Shown here: positions 26,661 to 34,177 of the stretch, piece after piece | Layout of the letters: every line of letters begins with the position of its first letter | Numbering within the stretch: the first letter of the stretch is position 1 | From: CAIUGU01 sp963819685 | GTDB taxonomy: Bacteria; Pseudomonadota; Gammaproteobacteria; Steroidobacterales; Steroidobacteraceae | NCBI GenBank assembly: GCA_963819685.1 | Contig: CAWFXI010000005.1 | Coordinates: 248,001 to 312,000, forward strand | DNA length: 64,000 nt | Direction: 5' to 3' | The notes under the pieces: generated by a model | Databases searched by the model: none | What the model was told of the DNA's origin: nothing | Seen by the model: only the letters and a program-made list of their open reading frames with translations | Position numbers and translations under genes: made by a program

Positions 26661-28117
26661 GATGGTGTCTCCACGAATGAATCTTTGAGATGTCGATACA
26701 GGCTGCGGAAGCGCCCGATGCGTTGCGAATACAGATCGGACAGGCGATCGTCGGGTTCGACCACATGCAGAATCGGCGGCGGGGTGCAAACCTCCTCGAT
26801 CGCCGCGCGCTCCGCGCCCATGCGCGCCAGTCGCGCAGCGCCGTAGGCCGGCCCAACGGTGCCGGCATCGCGGTACGTCAGCGGCCGGCGCAATACCGAG
26901 CTCAAGATCCCTCCCCAGTAAGCCGAACGCGCGCCGCCGCCAATCACCGAGATGGACTCGATGGCGGTGCCGCTCGCCAACAGCGCGTCCATACCGTCGC
27001 GAAACGCGAATGCGACGCCTTCGAGCACGGCTTGCGCTATTGCGGCGGGCGCCGACTCCTGCGTCAGCCCGAAAAGCACTCCTTTGGCAAACGGATCGTT
27101 GTGCGGCGTGCGCTCGCCCGACAGATACGGCAGGAATATTTCCGTGTCAGCCGGCCGGTTGCGCGACTTCGCCAGTTCGAACAGCGCGCCGGCATCGGCC
27201 AGGCCGCATAGCCGCGCCGCCCAGTCCACGCAGCTGGCGGCACTCAAGATCACCGACATCTGGTGCCAGCGGTTCGGTACCGCGTGACAGAACGTATGCA
27301 CGCCGCTTTCGGGATTCGGGCTATATCCGTCGTTCGCCAGGAACAGTACGCCGGAAGTGCCGAGCGACAGAAAAGCATCGCCGGGTCGTACCACCCCGAC
27401 GCCAATGGCACCGGCGGCGTTGTCGCCGCCGCCCGCAACCACCGGCACGCGCGGCATGCCCCAGGCCTCCGCGACTTCCGCACGCAGAGACCCGGTGATC
27501 TCATTGCCTTCGAACAGGGTGGGCATGTGCGTTAGCCCGAGACTGGTGGCCGCTAACATCGCCTCCGACCAGCGCCGTCGTGCGACGTCCAGCCACAGCG
27601 TACCGGCGCTGTCCGACATATCGGAAGCAAGCTCTCCCGTCATGCGCAAGCGCACATAGTCCTTGGGCAACAGCACGGTCGCGGTTTGCGCGAAGATCTG
27701 CGGCTCATGTTGCCGTACCCACAACAGTTTCGGTGCCGTGAATCCCGGCATGGCGCGATTGCCGGTGATTTGCAGCATGCCCGCGACGCCTTGCTCCAGC
27801 TCCCTGCATTGCCGCGCGCTGCGCCCGTCATTCCACAAAATGGCGGGACGCAACGGCTGATAGCGCCGATCGAGTAGCGTTGCACCGTGCATCTGACCGG
27901 ACAAGCCGATGGCACGCACCGACTTGCGCAACGTCGGACGCAATGCGCCAATCGCGATATGGGTGGCAGACCACCAGTCCGCCGGATTCTGCTCCGACCA
28001 CAATGGCTGCGGCCGCGAGACGCTTAAGGGTGCGCTCGCCTGATCGACAACGGCGCCGCCGTCGTCGATGACGACGGCCTTCACGGCCGATGTGCCAATG
28101 TCGATCCCCATGTACAT
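26657..28117 (-). CDS. xylB: Xylulokinase
   Basis: This 486-residue FGGY-family kinase phosphorylates D-xylulose to xylulose-5-phosphate for the pentose phosphate pathway. The N-terminal phosphate loop is MGIDIGTSAVKAVV. LWSEQNPADWW, GLSGQMHGATLLD, ILWNDGRSARQC and the FGGY signature region (FLPYLSGERTPHNDP) follow. The C-terminal ATP site (ISVIGGGARSAYWGGILS) is intact. It is the first gene of the xylB-xylA(-lacI) leftward unit, reading away from the symporter with a shared control region. ATG 28117 and ATG 28111 are both possible starts. Confidence 0.96.
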   Translation of the reverse strand: MYMGIDIGTSAVKAVVIDDGGAVVDQASAPLSVSRPQPLWSEQNPADWWSATHIAIGALRPTLRKSVRAIGLSGQMHGATLLDRRYQPLRPAILWNDGRSARQCRELEQGVAGMLQITGNRAMPGFTAPKLLWVRQHEPQIFAQTATVLLPKDYVRLRMTGELASDMSDSAGTLWLDVARRRWSEAMLAATSLGLTHMPTLFEGNEITGSLRAEVAEAWGMPRVPVVAGGGDNAAGAIGVGVVRPGDAFLSLGTSGVLFLANDGYSPNPESGVHTFCHAVPNRWHQMSVILSAASCVDWAARLCGLADAGALFELAKSRNRPADTEIFLPYLSGERTPHNDPFAKGVLFGLTQESAPAAIAQAVLEGVAFAFRDGMDALLASGTAIESISVIGGGARSAYWGGILSSVLRRPLTYRDAGTVGPAYGAARLARMGAERAAIEEVCTPPPILHVVEPDDRLSDLYSQRIGRFRSLYRHLKDSFVETPS

Positions 28118-28223
28118 GCGAAAGATCCAATCTCCGCCAAGGAACGGGTGGCGCGGTTGGGCCGCGGCTATGTGTCAAATGGCATGCTTTCCCGACGTAC
28201 AAAATACTTGAGCCGGAAAGGCA

Positions 28224-28237
28224 CGGTAGCGCTATCA
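28224..28237. promoter_or_regulatory. LacI-type operator (xylose regulon), site 3
   Basis: CGGTAGCGCTATCA lies in the 204-bp divergent gap between xylB and the sugar symporter. Its right half is the exact inverse of TGATAGC at site 1. A possible TTGAGC (28208) and TATCAT (28233) pair on the plus strand would be overlapped by it, though the 19-bp spacing is not ideal. Confidence 0.6.
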
Positions 28238-28321
28238 TTTTATACCTGAGTCGATGGCCTTGGCACATAAAAACGCATCTTGGCGCCGCTGCACGACGCC
28301 CACTCGAGGGGAGATAAGGCT

Positions 28322-29728
28322 TTGAGCGAAAATCGCGATGCAACCATCAACCTGCCGCTGGTCTCCGCCATCGTCGGGGTCGCCACCATCGGCGGCTTTA
28401 TGTTCGGCTATGACAGCGGCGTCATCAACGGCACGCAGGACGGACTGCGCACTACATTCAACCTGAGCGAGGCATGGCTCGGAATCACGGTCAGCGCCTT
28501 GCTGCCCGGCTGTGCCGCCGGGGCGTTCCTCGCCGGTCGATCCGCCGATGTGTGGGGCAGGCGCCGCGTCATGGTGGCGGCGGCAGTCCTTTTCATCGTT
28601 AGCGCTTTGGCGACGGGCGCGGCCGCTTCGCCGCTCATGATGATCCTGGCGCGCTTCGCGGCAGGGATCGGAGTCGGTGCGGCCAGTGTTCTGTCGCCCG
28701 CCTATATCAGTGAAATCACACCCGCCAGCATGCGCGGCCGTCTCTCAAGCTTGCAGCAGGTCATGATCATCGCCGGCCTGACCGGCGCGTTTCTCGCCAA
28801 CTATGTTCTGGCGGACACGGCCGGAAAGTCCACCGATGTTCTTTGGTGGGGCTACCCCGCCTGGCGCTGGATGTTCTGGATGCAGATCGTTCCTGCCACG
28901 GTGTTCTTCGTTACGTTGCTCTTTATCCCCGAGAGCCCGCGGTATCTGGTGGCACGCGGCCGTGATGAGGAGGCGCACTCGGTGCTGACGCGGCTGTTCG
29001 GCGCCGCCACTGCGCGCGCCAAGGTCGCGGAAATTCGCGGTACCATCGCCCTGGGCCATGCCCCGCGGCTGTCGGATCTCGTCGACAAGAAGACGCGGCG
29101 GGTGAGGCCGATCGTCTGGGTGGGCATCGGGCTCGCAACTTTCCAGCAGCTGATCGGGATCAACGTCGTGTTCTACTACGGCGCCGTGCTTTGGCAAGCG
29201 GTAGGCTTCAGCGAATCGGACTCGCTCAAGATCAACATCCTGAGCGGCACTTTGTCGATTGCGGCGTGCTTGATTGCCATCGCGCTCATCGACCGGATCG
29301 GCCGAAGGCCGTTGCTGCTGATCGGCTCCATCGGCATGGCCGCGACATTGGGGGTCATAACGGTCGCTTTCGCCATGGGCGATCTGAGTAACGGCACCCT
29401 GCATCTGGCGCCGAAGATCGGCCTGATCGCGTTGGTCAGCGCCAATCTCTACGTCGTGTTCTTCAACCTCGGCTGGGGGACGGTCATGTGGGTGATGCTC
29501 GGGGAAATGTTTCCGAATCAGATCCGCGGTTCAGGTCTAGCCGTTAGCGGCGCGGCGCAATGGACCGCCAATTTCCTGGTAAGCGTGAGTTTTCCGTGGT
29601 TGGCGAAGTCCATCGGCTTGCCTGTCACTTACAGCCTTTACACCGCGTGCGCCATCCTCTCAATCTACTTCGTGGTCAAGATGGTTCATGAAACGCGCGG
29701 CCGGGAACTCGAACACATGGTCGGCTGA
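28322..29728 (+). CDS. Sugar porter family MFS symporter, probable xylose:H+ symporter
   Basis: This 468-residue twelve-helix inner-membrane transporter belongs to the GLUT/XylE sugar porter family. Its signatures are GFMFGYDSGVINGTQ in TM1, AGRSADVWGRRRVM (motif A), PRYLVARGRDEEA, QQLIGINVVFYYGA in TM7, DRIGRRPLLL and a C-terminal VHETRGRELE. The QLIGIN segment contributes to the sugar site in XylE. A TTG start at 28322 is preferred because AGGGGAG lies eight bases upstream. An upstream TTG at 28280 has no such site. It is divergent from xylB and completes the xylose pathway. Confidence 0.9.
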   Translation: MSENRDATINLPLVSAIVGVATIGGFMFGYDSGVINGTQDGLRTTFNLSEAWLGITVSALLPGCAAGAFLAGRSADVWGRRRVMVAAAVLFIVSALATGAAASPLMMILARFAAGIGVGAASVLSPAYISEITPASMRGRLSSLQQVMIIAGLTGAFLANYVLADTAGKSTDVLWWGYPAWRWMFWMQIVPATVFFVTLLFIPESPRYLVARGRDEEAHSVLTRLFGAATARAKVAEIRGTIALGHAPRLSDLVDKKTRRVRPIVWVGIGLATFQQLIGINVVFYYGAVLWQAVGFSESDSLKINILSGTLSIAACLIAIALIDRIGRRPLLLIGSIGMAATLGVITVAFAMGDLSNGTLHLAPKIGLIALVSANLYVVFFNLGWGTVMWVMLGEMFPNQIRGSGLAVSGAAQWTANFLVSVSFPWLAKSIGLPVTYSLYTACAILSIYFVVKMVHETRGRELEHMVG

Positions 29729-29809
29729 GACGTCCCGTCAATCGATTCCCTTTTCCTGGATTTGCAACTACGCAAAGCCGATGTCGTTGAACGTCAGAAG
29801 GAAGGCGAT

Positions 29810-30886
29810 ATGGAGAAGTGGATATCAATGATGGCGATGGCCGGGGGCATCTTGTTGTTCCAGGGGACGACAGTTCTGGCCGCAACACCACGCATTCACG
29901 TACTCCTTCTCGATGGTGAAAGCGGAGGTCCATACCACAACTGGAAGGCCGTGACGCCGATCCTGAAGGCCGAACTGGACGAGACCGGCCTCTTCGACAC
30001 GGAAGTGGTTACCGCTCCACCCGCTGGCGGCGACTTTTCCCGGTTTCACCCGGAGTGGAGCAAGTACCAGGTTGTCGTCTTCAACTACGACGCGCCCGAT
30101 GACCGTTGGTCTGCCGAACTCAAGAATTCATTTGAGCGCTACGTCAGGCAAGGCGGAGGGTTTGTTTCCGTGCACGCGGCCGACAACGCTTTTCCCCAAT
30201 GGCCAGCCTACAACGAGATGCTCGGCATGGGCGGATGGCGTGGACGCGATGAAGCCTCGGGGCCATATTGGCACTACAAAGACGGCAAGCTCGTATCGGA
30301 TGGGACTCCGGGGCGCGCAGGCAGCCACGGCCTGCGCACTCCCTACCAGATGATAGTGCGCGACACGACCCATCCAATCATGAAAGGCCTCCCGAAAGTA
30401 TGGATGCACCAGGGGGATGAGCTCTATGCCAGGCTGCGTGGCCCGGGCAAGATGACCGTGCTGGCGACGGCTTACTCTGACCCGGCCAATCGCGGTTCGG
30501 GCTTCGATGAACCGCAGTTGATGGTCTCTCAGTTTGGGAAGGGACGCATCTTCCACACCACGCTGGGACACGATGTCATGGCTCTCAGTTCGGTTGATGG
30601 CGTTGTAACGTTTCAGCGCGGCGTGGAATGGGCAGCTTCCGGCAAGGTGACGCAGCCCGTACCTGCCTTTTTCCCCACTGCAAATTCGGTAAGCTTTCGC
30701 TCGGACCTGGCAGCAATGGATCCCAATGCGAGCAAGGGCCTGAATCCAATGGACCACCCCCGCACCCCCGCGGGGCGGGCTCTCCTCTTGCAGGGATGCC
30801 GAACGCGCCACAGAGATAGGTCTCTCCGCATCGGATGCGCAAGAGTGTTTGGATCTTGTGGCAGTGGTATGAATGGCGCAGGGTAA
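29810..30886 (+). CDS. ThuA-domain exported protein with unusual C-terminal tail
   Basis: This 358-residue protein has a signal peptide (residues about 1-24) and a ThuA/class-I glutamine-amidotransferase-like domain: IHVLLLDGESGGPYHNW, VVFNYDAPDD, GGGFVSVHAADNAF, HPIMKGLPKVW and GRIFHTTLGHD. ThuA proteins act on disaccharides such as trehalose or have unassigned roles. After about residue 315 the sequence becomes Arg-rich and unlike the family (ALLLQGCRTRHRDRSL). This suggests a lost stop or a frameshift near 30760, and the true product may be shorter. The start follows GAAGG. It overlaps the next gene's possible start. Confidence 0.8.
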   Translation: MEKWISMMAMAGGILLFQGTTVLAATPRIHVLLLDGESGGPYHNWKAVTPILKAELDETGLFDTEVVTAPPAGGDFSRFHPEWSKYQVVVFNYDAPDDRWSAELKNSFERYVRQGGGFVSVHAADNAFPQWPAYNEMLGMGGWRGRDEASGPYWHYKDGKLVSDGTPGRAGSHGLRTPYQMIVRDTTHPIMKGLPKVWMHQGDELYARLRGPGKMTVLATAYSDPANRGSGFDEPQLMVSQFGKGRIFHTTLGHDVMALSSVDGVVTFQRGVEWAASGKVTQPVPAFFPTANSVSFRSDLAAMDPNASKGLNPMDHPRTPAGRALLLQGCRTRHRDRSLRIGCARVFGSCGSGMNGAG

Positions 30887-30893
30887 GCATAAA

Positions 30894-32540
30894 ATGCGCG
30901 ACATGCAGATCCTTCATCACATCGCTATTCCGTTTCTCCTCACAGTGCTCGGTGTCGTGACGAGCGCGCAGGCAGTCGAAGGCGCCGACCGCGTCAGTAT
31001 CGCCAGCGGCCCGGTCGAAGGCACTACGAGTGCCGCCGGCGTTCGCATGTACCGTGGCATTCCCTACGCGGCGCCGCCGATACGTGCGGGGCGATGGCAA
31101 CCGCCGCAGCCGGTGGCGTCCTGGAAGGCGCCGCTCGTCGCTGATCGCTTCGGGCCGCGCTGCATGCAGCGGCCCGTCTTCGGCGACATGAACTTCCGCT
31201 CGAGCGGCATGAGCGAAGACTGCCTCTATCTCAACATCTGGTCAGCGGCCGATCGGGCTGACGCGAAGCTGCCGGTGCTGGTCTACTACTACGGTGGCGG
31301 TTTTATCGCGGGTGACGGCTCCGAGCCGCGTTACGACGGAGCGTCGATGGCGCGTCGAGGGATCGTTGCGGTGACGGTGAACTACCGCCTCGGAGTGTTC
31401 GGCTTCCTTGCGCACCCGGAGTTGACCAAGGAGTCGCCGCGGCACGTGTCGGGCAACTACGGCCTGCTTGACCAGGTCGCCGCGCTGGAGTGGGTGAAGC
31501 GGAACATCGCGGCGTTCGGCGGCGATCCCGCACGCATCACGATCGCCGGCGAATCGGCAGGCTCCATCTCGGTCAGCGCGCTCATGGTCTCGCCGTTGTC
31601 GCGGGGCCTGATCGCCGGCGTCGTGGGTGAGAGCGGCGCGATGATCGAGCCGACGCGCGAGCCGATCTCGCTCGCAGAGGGCGAGAAGGAAGGCGAGATC
31701 TTCGCCGCCGCGGCTAACGCTTCGTCGTTGCAGGCGCTGCGCGCGATGTCGTCGGACGAGATCCTGGCGGTGACCGCGCGGCCCGACTTGCCGAGACCGA
31801 ACAGCATCATCGACGGCTACTTCATGCCGAAGAGCGCCGTGGCCACCTTTGCCGTGGGTGAACAGGCGCATGTGCCGCTGCTCGCCGGGTGGAACTCGGA
31901 GGAGCGCGGCGTCGCGGCCCTGTTGGCCGGCGCGCCGCCGACTCCGGACGCCTACGCGGCGGCGGTGACGACGGCATTCGGAGCGCGGGCTGTCGACGTG
32001 CTCAAGGCCTATCCCGGCTCCACCGAGAGCGAGGTCAAGGTGAACGGCACGGCGCTGTCGGGCGACCGGTTCATTGCGTTCAGCACCTGGAAGTGGATCG
32101 ACGGGCACGTGCAGACGGGCAAGAGCCCCGTCTACCGTTACTTTTACACGCACCCACGTCCGCCCATGCGGCCTGAAATGGGCAATTCGGTCGCAGGCGC
32201 GGCGGGCGGTGTCATCCGCGGCGGCGATGGCCCGCGTCCGGCGGCGCCGACGGGCGCCGTGCATTCGGCCGAAATCGAGTATCTGCTGGGCACGCTGTCG
32301 ACGAACACGGTGTTCGCCTGGACGCCCGACGATCACAAGGTGTCTGAGACATTCCAGTCTTTTGTCGCGAACTTCGTGAAGACCGGGAACCCGAACGGCG
32401 CCGGATTGCCACGTTGGCCAGCGATCACCGATCCCGCCGCCGCGCATGTGATGCACATCGACGTCGAGTCGAAGGCCATTCCCGACACGACGCGCGCGCG
32501 CTACCTGCTGCTCGATGCGATCTATCTGAAGAAGAAGTAG
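30894..32540 (+). CDS. Exported type B carboxylesterase/lipase
   Basis: An alpha/beta-hydrolase of about 548 residues has a signal peptide (QILHHIAIPFLLTVLG, cleaved near AQA). It shows the carboxylesterase B hallmarks: MYRGIPYAAPPIRAGRW, EDCLYLNIWSA, an oxyanion loop in YYYGGGFIAGDG and the nucleophile elbow GESAGS, with the His near the C-terminus (DDHKVSETFQSF region). It hydrolyses ester bonds of an unknown substrate. In-frame ATGs at 30873, 30894 and 30903 are close together. The chosen one has AGGGTAAGC upstream, but the exact start is uncertain. Confidence 0.88.
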   Translation: MRDMQILHHIAIPFLLTVLGVVTSAQAVEGADRVSIASGPVEGTTSAAGVRMYRGIPYAAPPIRAGRWQPPQPVASWKAPLVADRFGPRCMQRPVFGDMNFRSSGMSEDCLYLNIWSAADRADAKLPVLVYYYGGGFIAGDGSEPRYDGASMARRGIVAVTVNYRLGVFGFLAHPELTKESPRHVSGNYGLLDQVAALEWVKRNIAAFGGDPARITIAGESAGSISVSALMVSPLSRGLIAGVVGESGAMIEPTREPISLAEGEKEGEIFAAAANASSLQALRAMSSDEILAVTARPDLPRPNSIIDGYFMPKSAVATFAVGEQAHVPLLAGWNSEERGVAALLAGAPPTPDAYAAAVTTAFGARAVDVLKAYPGSTESEVKVNGTALSGDRFIAFSTWKWIDGHVQTGKSPVYRYFYTHPRPPMRPEMGNSVAGAAGGVIRGGDGPRPAAPTGAVHSAEIEYLLGTLSTNTVFAWTPDDHKVSETFQSFVANFVKTGNPNGAGLPRWPAITDPAAAHVMHIDVESKAIPDTTRARYLLLDAIYLKKK

Positions 32541-32585
32541 TGGCAAAGAACAGGGACAGATAATTTCTCACAGGTCAGAGCTTGT

Positions 32586-32651
32586 AGTCAGGTTTGCATC
32601 TCTACGGTTTTAGGCAGGCCGGGTGAAGTTGCAAGCAAACAAACCTGACTT
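32586..32651. repeat. Palindromic intergenic element, family A (copy A5)
   Basis: AGTCAGGTTTGCATCTC faces AAACAAACCTGACTTC in inverted orientation (66 bp). A family D-like GGGACAGATAATTTCT lies just before it at 32553. Together they follow the esterase stop codon. The rest of the gap, 32652-32890, shows no gene and presumably holds the promoter of the next operon. Confidence 0.55.
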
Positions 32652-32890
32652 CGATTTATCACGACATCTGGCGATCGCTCACTCGAGCGACGTCTGAGAA
32701 TTCCATGGCATCCAATTGCACTGCAGCAATGCCCACAACTCACGAGCGAAACGTTCATGGGATGTTCACCGACTCAAGAAACGCTAGACAAGAAAAAGCA
32801 ATTCCGGTACTTGACTGGGGCGTTTCTCGAAAGCGAACTACAAGTACATAGCGCAACGCCAGGTTTGCGTGGGAAGACGAAGGGGAAGCA

Positions 32891-33694
32891 ATGAAGAGGT
32901 CGACTGTCCGTGGGAAGGGTGTGGCACTCGCACGCGGGTCTTCGGGACTCGTTGCACTGCTGGGTGCAGTGATGATGTTTGCCTCGGTGCAGGACGTACC
33001 GGCTGCGAGCCAGTCGCCGAACATATTCGGGATATGGATCGGGATCGACAGAACCAGCAAGAATTTCGATCCGCGCTGGCGGAACAAGCCGAACACGCCA
33101 ACGCCAGAGTTCACTGCGTGGGGTGCAGAGCAGTCCCGCGAGCAGGGACGACTCGGCGTAGAACTGCCCACGCCCGGTGCTTGTGAACCGGTCAACCCGG
33201 CGATGTTCGTGGGCGGAGGGCTGTTCCCGAACCAGATCCTGCAGGGCCACAACCAGATCGTGCTGATGAACGAGTGGGTTGCGGTGCCGCGCCGCATCTA
33301 CACGGATGGACGCGGTCATCCGCCTGCGGAAGATCTCCTGCCGAGCTGGGAGGGCCACTCGATCGGCCATTGGGAAGGCGACACGCTTATTGTCGACACC
33401 ATCGGTCTCAACGGACGGACGCGTCCGCTCAACGGCTATTTCGCGAATGCCGTGAGTGCAACACCGGAGAGCCTGAAAGTGCCTCGCTTGCCCTCAAGCG
33501 ACCAGATGCACCTGTCCGAGCGATTCCGGCTGGTTGGCAATGGCGATATCCTCGAGGTCACGAGAACCATCACCGACCCGAAGGCGTATCTCCGTCCATT
33601 CTCGAATACGATTTACCTGGAGCGGCGCCCAGACCTCGACGTGCAGGAGTACTACTGCTCGGACAATATGCGCAACAAAGACGAAGGGCACTGA
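32891..33694 (+). CDS. Secreted GHWEGDT-family protein, DUF6152 partner
   Basis: This 267-residue exported protein has a signal peptide (basic start, then GLVALLGAVMMFASVQ). The family core GHSIGHWEGDTLIVDT lies near residue 159, with an upstream WVAVPRRIYTDGRGH and a downstream TRTITDPKAYLRPF. This is the same undescribed family as the genes at 7933, 50196 and 53834. It is followed 24 bp later by a DUF6152 gene and then by a TonB receptor on the same strand, so the three probably form an operon for uptake or processing of one substrate class (inference). Confidence 0.7.
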   Translation: MKRSTVRGKGVALARGSSGLVALLGAVMMFASVQDVPAASQSPNIFGIWIGIDRTSKNFDPRWRNKPNTPTPEFTAWGAEQSREQGRLGVELPTPGACEPVNPAMFVGGGLFPNQILQGHNQIVLMNEWVAVPRRIYTDGRGHPPAEDLLPSWEGHSIGHWEGDTLIVDTIGLNGRTRPLNGYFANAVSATPESLKVPRLPSSDQMHLSERFRLVGNGDILEVTRTITDPKAYLRPFSNTIYLERRPDLDVQEYYCSDNMRNKDEGH

Positions 33695-33718
33695 CAGCCT
33701 TATCAAGGGGGATTCGCA

Positions 33719-34099
33719 ATGAAGATTGTTTCCGGTTCAGGTGCCGTCGCGGCGCTTCTTCTGTCGTGTTCGGTAGCGGTCGCGCATCATTCCTTTGCCA
33801 TGTTCGAACTCGGCAAGGAGTTCACCGTTGAAGCAGTAGTCAAGGAGATTCAATTTACGAATCCGCATGTCTGGCTGCAGATCATGGTGCCGGACGGCAA
33901 GGGCGGCGAAACGGAATGGAGCATCGAGTCGGGTGCGCCGGGCATGATGCTGCGCAATGGCTGGAAGCCCTCGACACTCAAGCCCGGAGACAAGATCTCC
34001 CTGACGATGCATCCACTGAAGAATGGCAAGCCGGGAGGCTCTCTGGTCCGGGTCACTGTTCCTGATGGCCGGGTACTTGGGCCTGGTGCAGTCAATTAG
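33719..34099 (+). CDS. DUF6152 family periplasmic protein (copy 3)
   Basis: This 126-residue exported protein has a signal peptide of about 22 residues ending VAVA, leaving a predicted mature N-terminus His23-His24 (HHSFAMFE). NPHVW follows with His50, and then EWSIESGAPGMMLRNGW, the family core. It lies between a GHWEGDT-family gene and a TonB receptor in one transcription direction. The function is unknown. The conserved His pattern suggests metal binding. Confidence 0.87.
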   Translation: MKIVSGSGAVAALLLSCSVAVAHHSFAMFELGKEFTVEAVVKEIQFTNPHVWLQIMVPDGKGGETEWSIESGAPGMMLRNGWKPSTLKPGDKISLTMHPLKNGKPGGSLVRVTVPDGRVLGPGAVN

Positions 34100-34177
34100 C
34101 GGGAAGGAAGGCGATTCAGGAATCAATCTGCTACTGCCATAAGGACTACGGTCCAATAACGATTCCGGGAGGGGTAC

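Noticed and set aside
31242..32546. 434-codon minus-strand open frame antisense to the carboxylesterase
   Set aside because: Shadow frame; the sense frame carries GESAG and other esterase motifs.
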